Shown here: positions 1 to 8,347 of the stretch, piece after piece | Layout of the letters: each line of letters starts with the position of its first letter | How positions within the stretch are numbered: position 1 is the stretch's first letter | Assembly (NCBI GenBank): GCA_016293615.1 | Contig: JAEDDX010000020.1 | Span: forward strand, 1-38,496 | Length of the DNA: 38,496 nucleotides | Direction of reading: 5' to 3' | From: Acetatifactor sp. | GTDB taxonomy: Bacteria > Bacillota > Clostridia > Lachnospirales > Lachnospiraceae | Program-made: the position numbers and the translations under genes | The notes under the pieces: generated by a model | The model's input: the letters and a program-made list of their open reading frames with translations, nothing else | What the model was told of the DNA's origin: nothing | Database searches by the model: none

Positions 1-588
1 GCTAACAGAGCAGAACTGATGAAGGATCCGGAGGGCTATACGGAGATATGCTTTGAGACTGGAAAACTGTTTTGGTACTATTACGAGGAAAATAGCGGTA
101 GCGCTTTATCCAGAACAAATCATTCCATCGACTGGTTTCAGACAGTTGTGTCAAATGCAACGGAATCGTATGAGAATTATCGAATGGCAAAGGTATACCT
201 GAATGTCGGTAAATTTTATCGGGATATTCAGGCAAACATTGCTGAGGCAAATGATAAAGGAACTTACAGAGAGTTATTTGATAATCTGAAGGGATTGATG
301 GACGAGGTTGCCTTTGATGAGAACGAGGGTGAGATCGTTCGGTTGGAGTTGGTGGAATTGGTGAGAAGTGCAGCGCAACAATATGCTACCAAATTCAAAC
401 TGGATGGAGTATCTGTGGACGAATTGACGGGACTTTATGGAAATGCTTCGGTAGCACTATCGAAAATAGAGGTTCCGAAAGATGATAAGACTGATGTACG
501 GACAGTCAAAAAGACGAAAATAGAGCAGCATATGCAAGATACAAAGGTTGCAATCGAAACCGCATATGGTACAGGTAAGGGGGAGTAG
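1..588 (+). CDS. C-terminal part of an uncharacterised protein, possibly the helical tail of a Ser/Thr kinase (partial)
   Basis: The reading frame is open from base 1, so the 195 residues visible are only the C-terminal part; an internal ATG at 19 is probably not the start. The protein is soluble-looking, rich in Glu, Lys, Tyr and Ala, and mostly predicted helical, with Tyr/Trp-rich helices near the start (Phe-Trp-Tyr-Tyr-Tyr around residue 25) that resemble tetratricopeptide-type helical hairpins. No signal peptide, membrane segment or catalytic motif is visible. It is followed after 4 nt by a membrane protein with Thr-rich repeats, and a Ser/Thr kinase lies further downstream. From that context I infer it may be the C-terminal helical region of a kinase or an associated scaffold. 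That is a guess from neighbourhood and composition; the upstream sequence is needed. Confidence 0.5.
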   Translation, partial: ANRAELMKDPEGYTEICFETGKLFWYYYEENSGSALSRTNHSIDWFQTVVSNATESYENYRMAKVYLNVGKFYRDIQANIAEANDKGTYRELFDNLKGLMDEVAFDENEGEIVRLELVELVRSAAQQYATKFKLDGVSVDELTGLYGNASVALSKIEVPKDDKTDVRTVKKTKIEQHMQDTKVAIETAYGTGKGE

Positions 589-592
589 ATTG

Positions 593-1153
593 ATGAGTGT
601 AGAATTATTACAGACGATGTCCCTTGTTGTATTTATTGCTGCCAGCGTGTTCTTCGTTTTGGCGATTGCGTTGTTTTTCCTGTTGGATGTTCCTCGAATC
701 ATCGGAGATTTGACCGGAAGAAATGCCAAAAAGGCGATTGAGCAGATCCGTCAGCAGAACGAGCGGGATGGGAATAAAGCCCACAAGCCAAGCCCCGTAA
801 ATATGGAGAGGGGGCAGATAACAGACAGAATCTCAGCAACAGGATCGCTATACAAGCAGGAAACGATTTTTGACGGGAGCGTCGGAACAGAAAAAATATC
901 CACTGCACGCTTGCTTCAACCAAACGGGGAAGAGACTACGATCCTACAGGGACAAGGGGAGACAACGGTGCTTTCCGAACAGGGTGAAACAACTCTGTTG
1001 CAGGGATTTGGGGATACAACAGAACTGAACGGCCAAGAATCTCCATATCAGGGTGAGGGAACCATTGAGCCTATGATGAACCATCAGACTTCAGTCGTAT
1101 TTGCCTTGGAATATGAACTTGGTTATTTGGGCAGCGACGAACTGATAGAGTGA
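593..1153 (+). CDS. Single-pass membrane protein with four Thr-Thr-x-Leu nonapeptide repeats
   Basis: This 186-residue protein starts at ATG 593, preceded by an AAGGGGGAG ribosome binding site; an in-frame ATG at 548 lies inside the upstream gene and is less likely. Residues about 9-31 form a hydrophobic membrane helix, followed by a basic, Gln-rich cytoplasmic-looking segment. Residues 114-149 contain four copies of a 9-residue repeat, each beginning Glu/Asp-Thr-Thr, with Leu three residues after the first Thr (T115, T124, T133, T142). Thr with Leu at +3 is the kind of site that FHA domains read once the Thr is phosphorylated. As a Ser/Thr kinase is encoded nearby, I infer these are phosphorylation sites for docking partners. 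The gene sits 4 nt after the preceding gene and 26 nt before the giant surface protein, suggesting one transcript. I do not recognise a named family. Confidence 0.75.
   Translation: MSVELLQTMSLVVFIAASVFFVLAIALFFLLDVPRIIGDLTGRNAKKAIEQIRQQNERDGNKAHKPSPVNMERGQITDRISATGSLYKQETIFDGSVGTEKISTARLLQPNGEETTILQGQGETTVLSEQGETTLLQGFGDTTELNGQESPYQGEGTIEPMMNHQTSVVFALEYELGYLGSDELIE
932..1039 (+). repeat. Four 27-bp in-frame repeats encoding Thr-Thr-x-Leu nonapeptides
   Basis: Four consecutive units of 27 bases encode 9-residue repeats of the form (E/D)-T-T-x-L followed by Gln/Gly-rich residues. The DNA copies have diverged at many third positions while the Thr-Thr-x-Leu pattern is kept, which suggests selection on the protein rather than recent duplication. 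Confidence 0.75.
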
Positions 1154-1179
1154 TACGAAAGAAAGGATGTGTTACAAAA

Positions 1180-4100
1180 ATGAGCTATTCGGTAAAGCGT
1201 TCTTTGAGAAAAACTCTTGCGTTTTCAATTGTGCTGTGTTTGACTGTTGGAACCGCACCCACTCCTATACATGCATTCAATGGCGCTGAACAAAACGGAG
1301 CGTTTGCGGCTGATGATTTGGAGGAGAAGATCGAATCTGAGTCCATCGAGAGTTCCTCAGAGGCAAGTGAATCCTCAGAGGCAAGTGAGTCCTCAGAGGC
1401 AAATGAATCCTTAGAGGCAAGTGAATCCTCAGAGGCAAGTGAATCCTCAGAGGCAAGTGAGTCCTCAGAGGCAAGTGAGTCCTCAGAGGCAAGTGAGTCC
1501 TCAGAGGCAAGTGAATCCTCAGAGGCAGGTGAGTCCTCAGAGTCAGGTGAATCCTCAGAGGCAAGTGAGTCCTCAGAGGAAGAGGAATCATCAGAATCCG
1601 GAGATGATGAAGATCCAATCTCAAATGTTACTTTGACTGTTACCGCTACGGAGGGTTGTACAGTCAGACTTAACGGCGAAATCAGCAATAGCATTAGTGT
1701 TGCTGTTGGCACAAGAGTATCCGTTGAGGTAATTCCTGACGAAGGGTACTATATTGAGCGTGCCAGCGTGAACGGAAGCAGCGATAGTGTCTCAGATACA
1801 AGATACAAGAAGACCATTCGAGTAACCCGGAAAACTAACGTTGCTATTGAGACCGGAAAATATTATAAGATTACTGTTTCCGGAAATGGAACAGGAGAGA
1901 TTCGTACTTCCACTCCCGCTGAAAATGGAATCATTACCGTAAAAAATGGTGATAGCGTTTTGGTTGAGGCGATACCCAATACAAACTACCTGATCAGTAA
2001 GGTACTGATTAACGGCGAACCGGATTCTGCTTTCAGTCAACAGAACAATGCCTATTATCAGAAAGACATTAAGGCTCAGGGGCAGGATGTTTCCGTTTAT
2101 GTGGAGTTTGCATTAAAGAAGTACACCGTTACTACGCAACCCTGTGAAAACGGAGCGATTCAGGTTGAAAAGACGGAAGTAGAGCATGGTGAAAGTATTA
2201 AGGTTTTCTTGATCCCGAATGAGGGTTACACAGTACAGTGGCTTGGTTTTCCTGCGGAAGCCGGCAGGTGGGATTCAGAGACAGGTAAGCGGTATGTTCT
2301 CTTAAAGAGTATTGCTGGCGATACTGTACTTACTGCAGGTTTCATGAAAATATCCCAGGCATCTTTCAACGAAATCAGCGTCTCTCCTTCTCCAATCAGG
2401 CAGTCACAGGGTACCTATGTTTATGCGAATGATTCCACGGTGACCATCAGCACAGATAGGAGTGGTATCCGTGTGTACGACGGAACAGGAAGCATCGTTG
2501 GCGGAAATGAGAATACGAAACAGGTAACAATAAATGAAAATACGGTACTGAGCAAGGTTGAACTATATTACAAGGCAGATAATGAATTGTGGAGAGAATG
2601 GCATCTTCATGCACTGACGACAAATGAGCTTCGAAAAATTGTTTTCGATAAGCAGCGACCAGATCTTAAGCTGGCGATAAAATCAGTAAATAACAGCAAT
2701 TTTTACAACAAGGATGTGACAATCCGGGTAGAAGCAACGGATAGTGGCGATTACTCAGGTATTGGAAGTATTGAATACTCAATTGATGGAGAAGCTTGGA
2801 AAGCAATTGACATCAATACACAGATTGGTAACAGCAGTGTTTCAACAGAATTCACCGTATCCAAGGAGCGGAATAAGGATACGGTTGTGGTAAAGGTACG
2901 TGTAATAGATCTGGCGGGGAATGAGACTCAAGACAGTATCAGCTTTGGTATTAGTACAGATGTGCCTCAAATTACTATATCCATGACTGGCGAGCCCTCT
3001 TCTAGGGCAGATGGAATTTACTTTACGGAAGATCGTGTTGCAACGATTACTGTTACAGAACGAGCAGCCACTTTCCATAGGGGAAACTCTTTTGAAAGTA
3101 TGGTATCGGGCCTGCCTCAGGGAGCACATATTGAGTGGGAATGCGAGGAAGGATGCACGAGAACTACGCATATCGGAAAGGTGACTTTTTCCGGTGAAGG
3201 GAAATATCAGTGGAAGATTAACTATCGAAACTGTGCAGGTACCCGAGGGGTTGTCTCAGCGGGTAACTCTATCGCTCCTTTTGAGTTTGTGATTGATACG
3301 GATGTGCCGAAGATATCCGTAGAGTTCAATGCATCCGGGGACGAGCAATATGAGAATCAGAATCAGTTCAGAACAGATCGCTGTGCTAAAATTCTGATTC
3401 TGGAAAAGAATTTTGATCCTGAACGAGTTATTCTTACAGTGAAAAAGGATGGCGCGACGCATTCTTTGGAGAACTATGCAAATTATGTAAAAGCAGCTGC
3501 AAATTGGACACATAACGGAGACGAGCATATCTGTTATGTGACATTTGCGGAAGAAGGGGAGTACTCCTTCGACATTGCATGCTCTGATAAAGCCGGACGG
3601 GACAATTCTGAGGTTGACTATGGATCCTCTGTTGCTCCCAATACATTTATGATTGATAAAACCGGTCCGAGCTTTGATGTTATTGATGCTTCTGGTAAAG
3701 ATTTGCTAAGCAAAAGCAATGTTTTCTCGCAATTTCAGAATATCGCAATTCAGATAAGGGCTGCTGCCACTGACTCACAAAGCGGTATAGAGAAACTTTA
3801 TTATCAGAAGGTTACCAGTGCAGCTGATTATGTGGATGATGCAGAAAAGTGGGTGGAATGTGACGATGTATCAACCAATATCACGTTGACTCCAAATGAC
3901 AGAGGAATCTTCTATTTTAAATCTGTCGACAGAGCCGGAAATGTGTCGTATGCGCATACCTGTGGTTTGATTGCTGATCGTGTTGAGCCAATCGTAACTC
4001 TGACAGTGGAAAACCCCAACAGATTCAATTTTTTCAACAGAGATGTGAAAGTAAAAATTGAGATAGTTGAACCGCTATATTTAGGAACAGAAGAAAATGA

Positions 4101-7100
4101 AGAAGGTTTTTATTCCGGATTGAGCAATATTGAGTACCGTATTGAGAAAATGAGCAGTTCAGCTCAGATTGAGAAGAAAACATTGTTTAGTCTTGGGGGA
4201 GGAAACAAGGGAACCGTAGAACAGGATGAAAATGGTCTGGTATACAAGTGGTCGGGCGAGATTGTAGTAAGGAAAACACTGTTTAATGATAACAACATCA
4301 AAATTACTGTAGATGCAATTGATCGTGCAGGAAACAAAGGAACTATTTCAAACAGAGTGGCGATTGATGCGACTTCTCCTGAAGTGACAATCACATTTGT
4401 CCCGACAGCCGGACAGCTACCTGATCATCCGGATCACTTTAACCAAACACGAACTGTAGAGATCACAGTTGTTGAGGAAAATTTCGTGGCTGAAGGTACG
4501 ACCGTTGCGGTTGAACGAGGCTTGAAGCCTGGAGCAGAGAAGACGGGCATACAGGAATATGATGATTATGTGAAGGATGCGGCAAACTGGACTCACGATG
4601 GGAAAACGCACACCTGCAGTTTTGCATTTGAAGAAGAGGGCTACTATACTCTTTCCGTACAATGTACTGATCAGGCGGATAACCCCTCTGCAGTTATCAC
4701 CTCCGATGAGTTTGTTATTGATAAAACTGTCCCTCAAAATTTAGCTGTATCCTATGATTTTGATAACGCTGTTAATAAAGTGGTCTCAGGAGGTATCACT
4801 TATGCATATTGGAAGGATAACGCTGTGGTTCTCCTTTCTGTTGAGGATTCTGTGTCCGGAGTCGATTCGTTTGAGTATGACTATCTGATCGAGGATGGAG
4901 CCAGTGAAATCAATCGGGGTAAGACCGGACAACTTATTTATCTGACCGGCTATCTTGATACAGCAACACATAGCTTCTCAATTCCGGCGCAGTTTAGGGG
5001 CAATGTAGCATTTCGCGTTTTGGACAGGGCAGGAAACACCAACAGTATGAAAGATGAATCCATTGTTGTGGTGGTTGATTCTGTTTCTCCTGTAATAAAC
5101 GTAGAGTATGATAATTCGGATGCTAGAAATCAGGTATATTTCAAGGATGACAGAACTGCAATCATTCGAATAAAAGAAGCCAATTTCTATGCCGAGGATG
5201 TAAAGATCACAATTCAAAAAACCTTGAGTAATGGGGAAGTTCAGTTGGAAAGCAGAACTTTGACCTTTACAAAGGTTGAGGAGGAAGGCATATTCGATAC
5301 TTATCAGGCTGAAATTCTTTTCCACGATGATGCTGACTATGAATTAACTGTGAAATATACTGATCGTTCGGGCAATGAGGCAGAAAGCTTTACTGACAGG
5401 TTTACAGTCGATCATATAAGACCAAGCATCAATGTTACATATGATTCATCTGAAGAAATATATCAGAATGAGAATCAGTTTCGGTCGGATCGTGTGGCAA
5501 CCATTTCTGTAACAGAACATAATTTTACCCCTGCCGGGATGACTGTGATTGTGAAATCCAGCCTGGATCATGCAGTGGAGAAAGAAATTATCGAGTGGTA
5601 TGATTTGTGGGTGAAAAATCCTCAAAACTGGATCGATAAGGGAAATGACATTCATACCTGTAAACCTCTGGTATTTGAGAACGAAGGTCACTATACCTTT
5701 GAGGTCTATTGTTCTGACTTGGCCGGAAATGATAATGACGGAGTATCTTATGGAGAATCTGTTTCACCTGAAGCGTTTACTATCGATAAGAGTGCTCCAA
5801 CCAATATTGAGATTGATTTAGCAGATTCCGCGGGCAATGAAATATCCGTTGTTGAGTCAAGTGATGTTATTGCGTTTGAATTGTTTTACGGTGATAAGAT
5901 TTTGCTGAAATTGGCTGCCGATTATACTATCAGTGGCAAGTATCATCTTCAGTACATAAAAGTTGACAGTACTATTGAGAACATTGAAACAATATCTGAC
6001 GGATGGGTGGAATATCAGCCTGAAACAGGTATTCCGGTAGAAGCTAACGAAAGATTGATTCTATATGTCAGGGCAGAAGATAAGGCAGGCAATGTAAGCT
6101 ACGCTCATTCAAAAGGTATTGTGGTAGATGATCGAGCACCGTCCGGAACAACCGCTCCCAGCATCGATATTGGATTATCCAATCCCGGTAGTGGTGGATT
6201 TTATACAGGAAATGTGAATGTCCGAATTGCTGTTCAGGATCCTGATTTTGAACAGGGTCTGAAAGACGGTTTTTTCTCCGGACTTAAGGAAGTAAGATAT
6301 TCTGTTTCTGCATCTGACATTGGTAAATCGGAAGGAGGTATTCTGTTTACGTCTTCAGACGGTGAAGACGAAAGAGCAGTCTATGAGTATGGGCTGGCAA
6401 AGTCATGGTCCGGAACCATTACAATCAATGCAACTACCTTCAACAGTAATCAAGTCAGTGTATCTGTAACGGCAGTGGATAATGCGGGAAATGAAAGAAC
6501 TACCGTTCATTCGAACATTAAGATTGATATCACTGCCCCTGTAATTGAAGTCAGCTATGATAACAATTCTTTGCAAAATGGAAGATATTTCGAAAAAGCA
6601 CGGACGGCAGTGATTGTGGTGACCGAGAGAAACTTTACCGGTGATGCGGTTAAAGCAACTATAACAAATACCGATGGCTATATTCCGAACATATCCGGTT
6701 GGACACAGATATCCAGTGGTGGAGGAAATGGCGACGGTAATCGTTGGAAGGCTACAATTACCTTCGACAGGGACGGCGACTACGGGTTTGATATTACCTG
6801 TACTGATCAAGCCGGAAATGCATGTAAGCAGGTCAACTATTCAGGGGATTCCGCATGCACAAATGAGTTCACGATTGATATAATTCAGCCCACAATCAAG
6901 GTGACATACGACAACAATGATGCAATGAATGGATCCTACTACAAAGCTGCAAGAACAGCAACAATTACGATTACAGAACACAATTTCTCTGAAGCAGGAA
7001 TAGCAGTAAATATTAGTGCGACGGATGATGGAAAAACTGTAAAGAGTCCGATTGTCAGCAAATGGGTAGGAAATGGTGATGTACATACAGCAACGATCCA

Positions 7101-8280
7101 CTTTACTGAGGATGCAAAGTATACATTAGATATTTCTGCAGTAGATTTGGCTGGAAATACTTCTCAAGCTTTTGAGAAACATATATTCTATGTCGATCAG
7201 ACAATGCCCGAGGTGATGATTTCCGGTGTGGCTGATCAATCTGCAAATGCAGGAAGCGTTAGACCCGTCATTACTTATAGTGATACGAATATTGATTTCG
7301 ATCAGGTAACATTCGAATTGGTTGGAGAGACCAGAAAGACTGTGAAGCTTCTTGGATTGTCAGAATCAATTCACAATGGTGCAGTATTCACATTTGATGA
7401 TTTTGAAAAGGAGAAGGAGGTAGATGATATTTACACACTGACAGCGAAGATTGCAGATAAGGCAGGAAATGTCAGTGAACAGCAGATCATCTTCTCTGTA
7501 AACAGATTTGGATCAACTTATGCTTTGGGGCAGGAAGCAGAGCAACTCAATGGCTCTTATGTGAAAAAGGCATCAGATATTACACTAACGGAGACAAATC
7601 CGAATAAGTTGAAAAACATTAAAATTACACTGTTTATGAACAGTGAGACAATTGTGCTGAAGGAGGGTAAGGACTATCTGTTGTCGATAGATGGCGGCAA
7701 TGGGAAATGGTATGTGTATAATTATACTGTTCTGGCAAAGAATTTTGCCGAGGATGGTATCTATAAGTTGATTTTCCACTCCGAAGATGAAGCAGGAAAT
7801 ATTGCTGAGAATGGACTGGATACAAAGAATACAGAGATTAACTTTGTGGTAGATGATACAGCACCCAGTATTATTTTCGCAAATTTGGAGAGCGGTAAGA
7901 CTTACCCTGAAGAGTTTATCGATGTGATTTTGACCGTGCATGACAATTTAAAATTGTCCGCAGTTACTGTATATTTGGATGGCAAAGAATACAAGGCATG
8001 GAGCGGAGAAGAACTAAGTCAGTTACTCTCGGAAAATAGCGAGTTCCAGTTTAGAATTTCCGATGAGACAACGGCAGCGCACGAGGTTCAGGTACGGAGT
8101 GTGGATCAGGCAGGAAACGAGTATGTAGAAACTATCAGTAATTTCTATGTAACGACCAATCTGTTTGTGCGTTATTATAACAATAAACCGCTGTTTTTTG
8201 GTAGTTTAGCAGGTGGATTCGGATTAATCGGATTGATCGTGGTTGTTATTCTGAAGAGAAGAAAGAAAAAACTGGTATAA
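1180..8280 (+). CDS. Giant cell-surface protein: Ser/Glu repeats, InlB-type repeats, multiple Ig-like modules, C-terminal membrane anchor
   Basis: The chosen start, ATG 1180, gives 2366 residues and places AAAGGA upstream; a GTG at 1150 overlapping the previous stop is the alternative. Residues 1-32 form a signal peptide with a basic N-terminus and a cleavage-like Ala site. Residues about 58-140 are a Ser/Glu/Ala stalk of 18-bp repeats. Residues about 145-390 hold three beta-rich repeats resembling InlB B-repeats (phrases such as V-x-V-x-P-x-E-G-Y). From about residue 480 to 2320 there are roughly 14 Ig-like modules, separated by linkers of the form (F/V)-x-(I/V)-D-x-x-x-P, with D-x-A-G-N near each module end. 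The C-terminus has a membrane helix (about 2337-2358) and a Lys/Arg-rich tail; there is no LPxTG motif. I infer an adhesin or wall-spanning receptor anchored in the membrane. A terminator follows at once. Confidence 0.88.
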   Translation: MSYSVKRSLRKTLAFSIVLCLTVGTAPTPIHAFNGAEQNGAFAADDLEEKIESESIESSSEASESSEASESSEANESLEASESSEASESSEASESSEASESSEASESSEASESSEAGESSESGESSEASESSEEEESSESGDDEDPISNVTLTVTATEGCTVRLNGEISNSISVAVGTRVSVEVIPDEGYYIERASVNGSSDSVSDTRYKKTIRVTRKTNVAIETGKYYKITVSGNGTGEIRTSTPAENGIITVKNGDSVLVEAIPNTNYLISKVLINGEPDSAFSQQNNAYYQKDIKAQGQDVSVYVEFALKKYTVTTQPCENGAIQVEKTEVEHGESIKVFLIPNEGYTVQWLGFPAEAGRWDSETGKRYVLLKSIAGDTVLTAGFMKISQASFNEISVSPSPIRQSQGTYVYANDSTVTISTDRSGIRVYDGTGSIVGGNENTKQVTINENTVLSKVELYYKADNELWREWHLHALTTNELRKIVFDKQRPDLKLAIKSVNNSNFYNKDVTIRVEATDSGDYSGIGSIEYSIDGEAWKAIDINTQIGNSSVSTEFTVSKERNKDTVVVKVRVIDLAGNETQDSISFGISTDVPQITISMTGEPSSRADGIYFTEDRVATITVTERAATFHRGNSFESMVSGLPQGAHIEWECEEGCTRTTHIGKVTFSGEGKYQWKINYRNCAGTRGVVSAGNSIAPFEFVIDTDVPKISVEFNASGDEQYENQNQFRTDRCAKILILEKNFDPERVILTVKKDGATHSLENYANYVKAAANWTHNGDEHICYVTFAEEGEYSFDIACSDKAGRDNSEVDYGSSVAPNTFMIDKTGPSFDVIDASGKDLLSKSNVFSQFQNIAIQIRAAATDSQSGIEKLYYQKVTSAADYVDDAEKWVECDDVSTNITLTPNDRGIFYFKSVDRAGNVSYAHTCGLIADRVEPIVTLTVENPNRFNFFNRDVKVKIEIVEPLYLGTEENEEGFYSGLSNIEYRIEKMSSSAQIEKKTLFSLGGGNKGTVEQDENGLVYKWSGEIVVRKTLFNDNNIKITVDAIDRAGNKGTISNRVAIDATSPEVTITFVPTAGQLPDHPDHFNQTRTVEITVVEENFVAEGTTVAVERGLKPGAEKTGIQEYDDYVKDAANWTHDGKTHTCSFAFEEEGYYTLSVQCTDQADNPSAVITSDEFVIDKTVPQNLAVSYDFDNAVNKVVSGGITYAYWKDNAVVLLSVEDSVSGVDSFEYDYLIEDGASEINRGKTGQLIYLTGYLDTATHSFSIPAQFRGNVAFRVLDRAGNTNSMKDESIVVVVDSVSPVINVEYDNSDARNQVYFKDDRTAIIRIKEANFYAEDVKITIQKTLSNGEVQLESRTLTFTKVEEEGIFDTYQAEILFHDDADYELTVKYTDRSGNEAESFTDRFTVDHIRPSINVTYDSSEEIYQNENQFRSDRVATISVTEHNFTPAGMTVIVKSSLDHAVEKEIIEWYDLWVKNPQNWIDKGNDIHTCKPLVFENEGHYTFEVYCSDLAGNDNDGVSYGESVSPEAFTIDKSAPTNIEIDLADSAGNEISVVESSDVIAFELFYGDKILLKLAADYTISGKYHLQYIKVDSTIENIETISDGWVEYQPETGIPVEANERLILYVRAEDKAGNVSYAHSKGIVVDDRAPSGTTAPSIDIGLSNPGSGGFYTGNVNVRIAVQDPDFEQGLKDGFFSGLKEVRYSVSASDIGKSEGGILFTSSDGEDERAVYEYGLAKSWSGTITINATTFNSNQVSVSVTAVDNAGNERTTVHSNIKIDITAPVIEVSYDNNSLQNGRYFEKARTAVIVVTERNFTGDAVKATITNTDGYIPNISGWTQISSGGGNGDGNRWKATITFDRDGDYGFDITCTDQAGNACKQVNYSGDSACTNEFTIDIIQPTIKVTYDNNDAMNGSYYKAARTATITITEHNFSEAGIAVNISATDDGKTVKSPIVSKWVGNGDVHTATIHFTEDAKYTLDISAVDLAGNTSQAFEKHIFYVDQTMPEVMISGVADQSANAGSVRPVITYSDTNIDFDQVTFELVGETRKTVKLLGLSESIHNGAVFTFDDFEKEKEVDDIYTLTAKIADKAGNVSEQQIIFSVNRFGSTYALGQEAEQLNGSYVKKASDITLTETNPNKLKNIKITLFMNSETIVLKEGKDYLLSIDGGNGKWYVYNYTVLAKNFAEDGIYKLIFHSEDEAGNIAENGLDTKNTEINFVVDDTAPSIIFANLESGKTYPEEFIDVILTVHDNLKLSAVTVYLDGKEYKAWSGEELSQLLSENSEFQFRISDETTAAHEVQVRSVDQAGNEYVETISNFYVTTNLFVRYYNNKPLFFGSLAGGFGLIGLIVVVILKRRKKKLV
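1351..1590 (+). repeat. 18-bp tandem repeat, about 13 units, encoding Ser-Ser-Glu-Ala-Ser-Glu
   Basis: About 13 near-identical 18-base units (core TCCTCAGAGGCAAGTGAG) run in frame inside the surface protein gene. Because the unit is a multiple of three, gain or loss of copies would change stalk length without breaking the frame. Variants such as Ala-Asn-Glu and Ala-Gly-Glu occur within the array. Confidence 0.95.
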
Positions 8281-8292
8281 TTACAAGAGAGA

Positions 8293-8319
8293 GAGCCGGT
8301 CATTGGATCGGCCCTTTTT
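8293..8319 (+). terminator. Rho-independent terminator after the surface protein gene
   Basis: GCCGGTC (8295-8301) pairs with GATCGGC (8306-8312) around a 4-nt loop, followed by a run of five T. It lies 13 nt past the surface protein stop and separates it from the kinase gene. Confidence 0.8.
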
Positions 8320-8347
8320 CGCAGTAGGAAATGTAGAGGAATAGAAA

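Noticed and set aside
1185..1712. Minus-strand repetitive frame across the Ser/Glu stalk
   Set aside because: It is a shadow of the 18-bp repeat; the + strand frame has a signal peptide and continues for over 7 kb.
8161..8280. Sortase (LPxTG) anchor at the end of the surface protein
   Set aside because: No LPxTG-like motif precedes the C-terminal helix.
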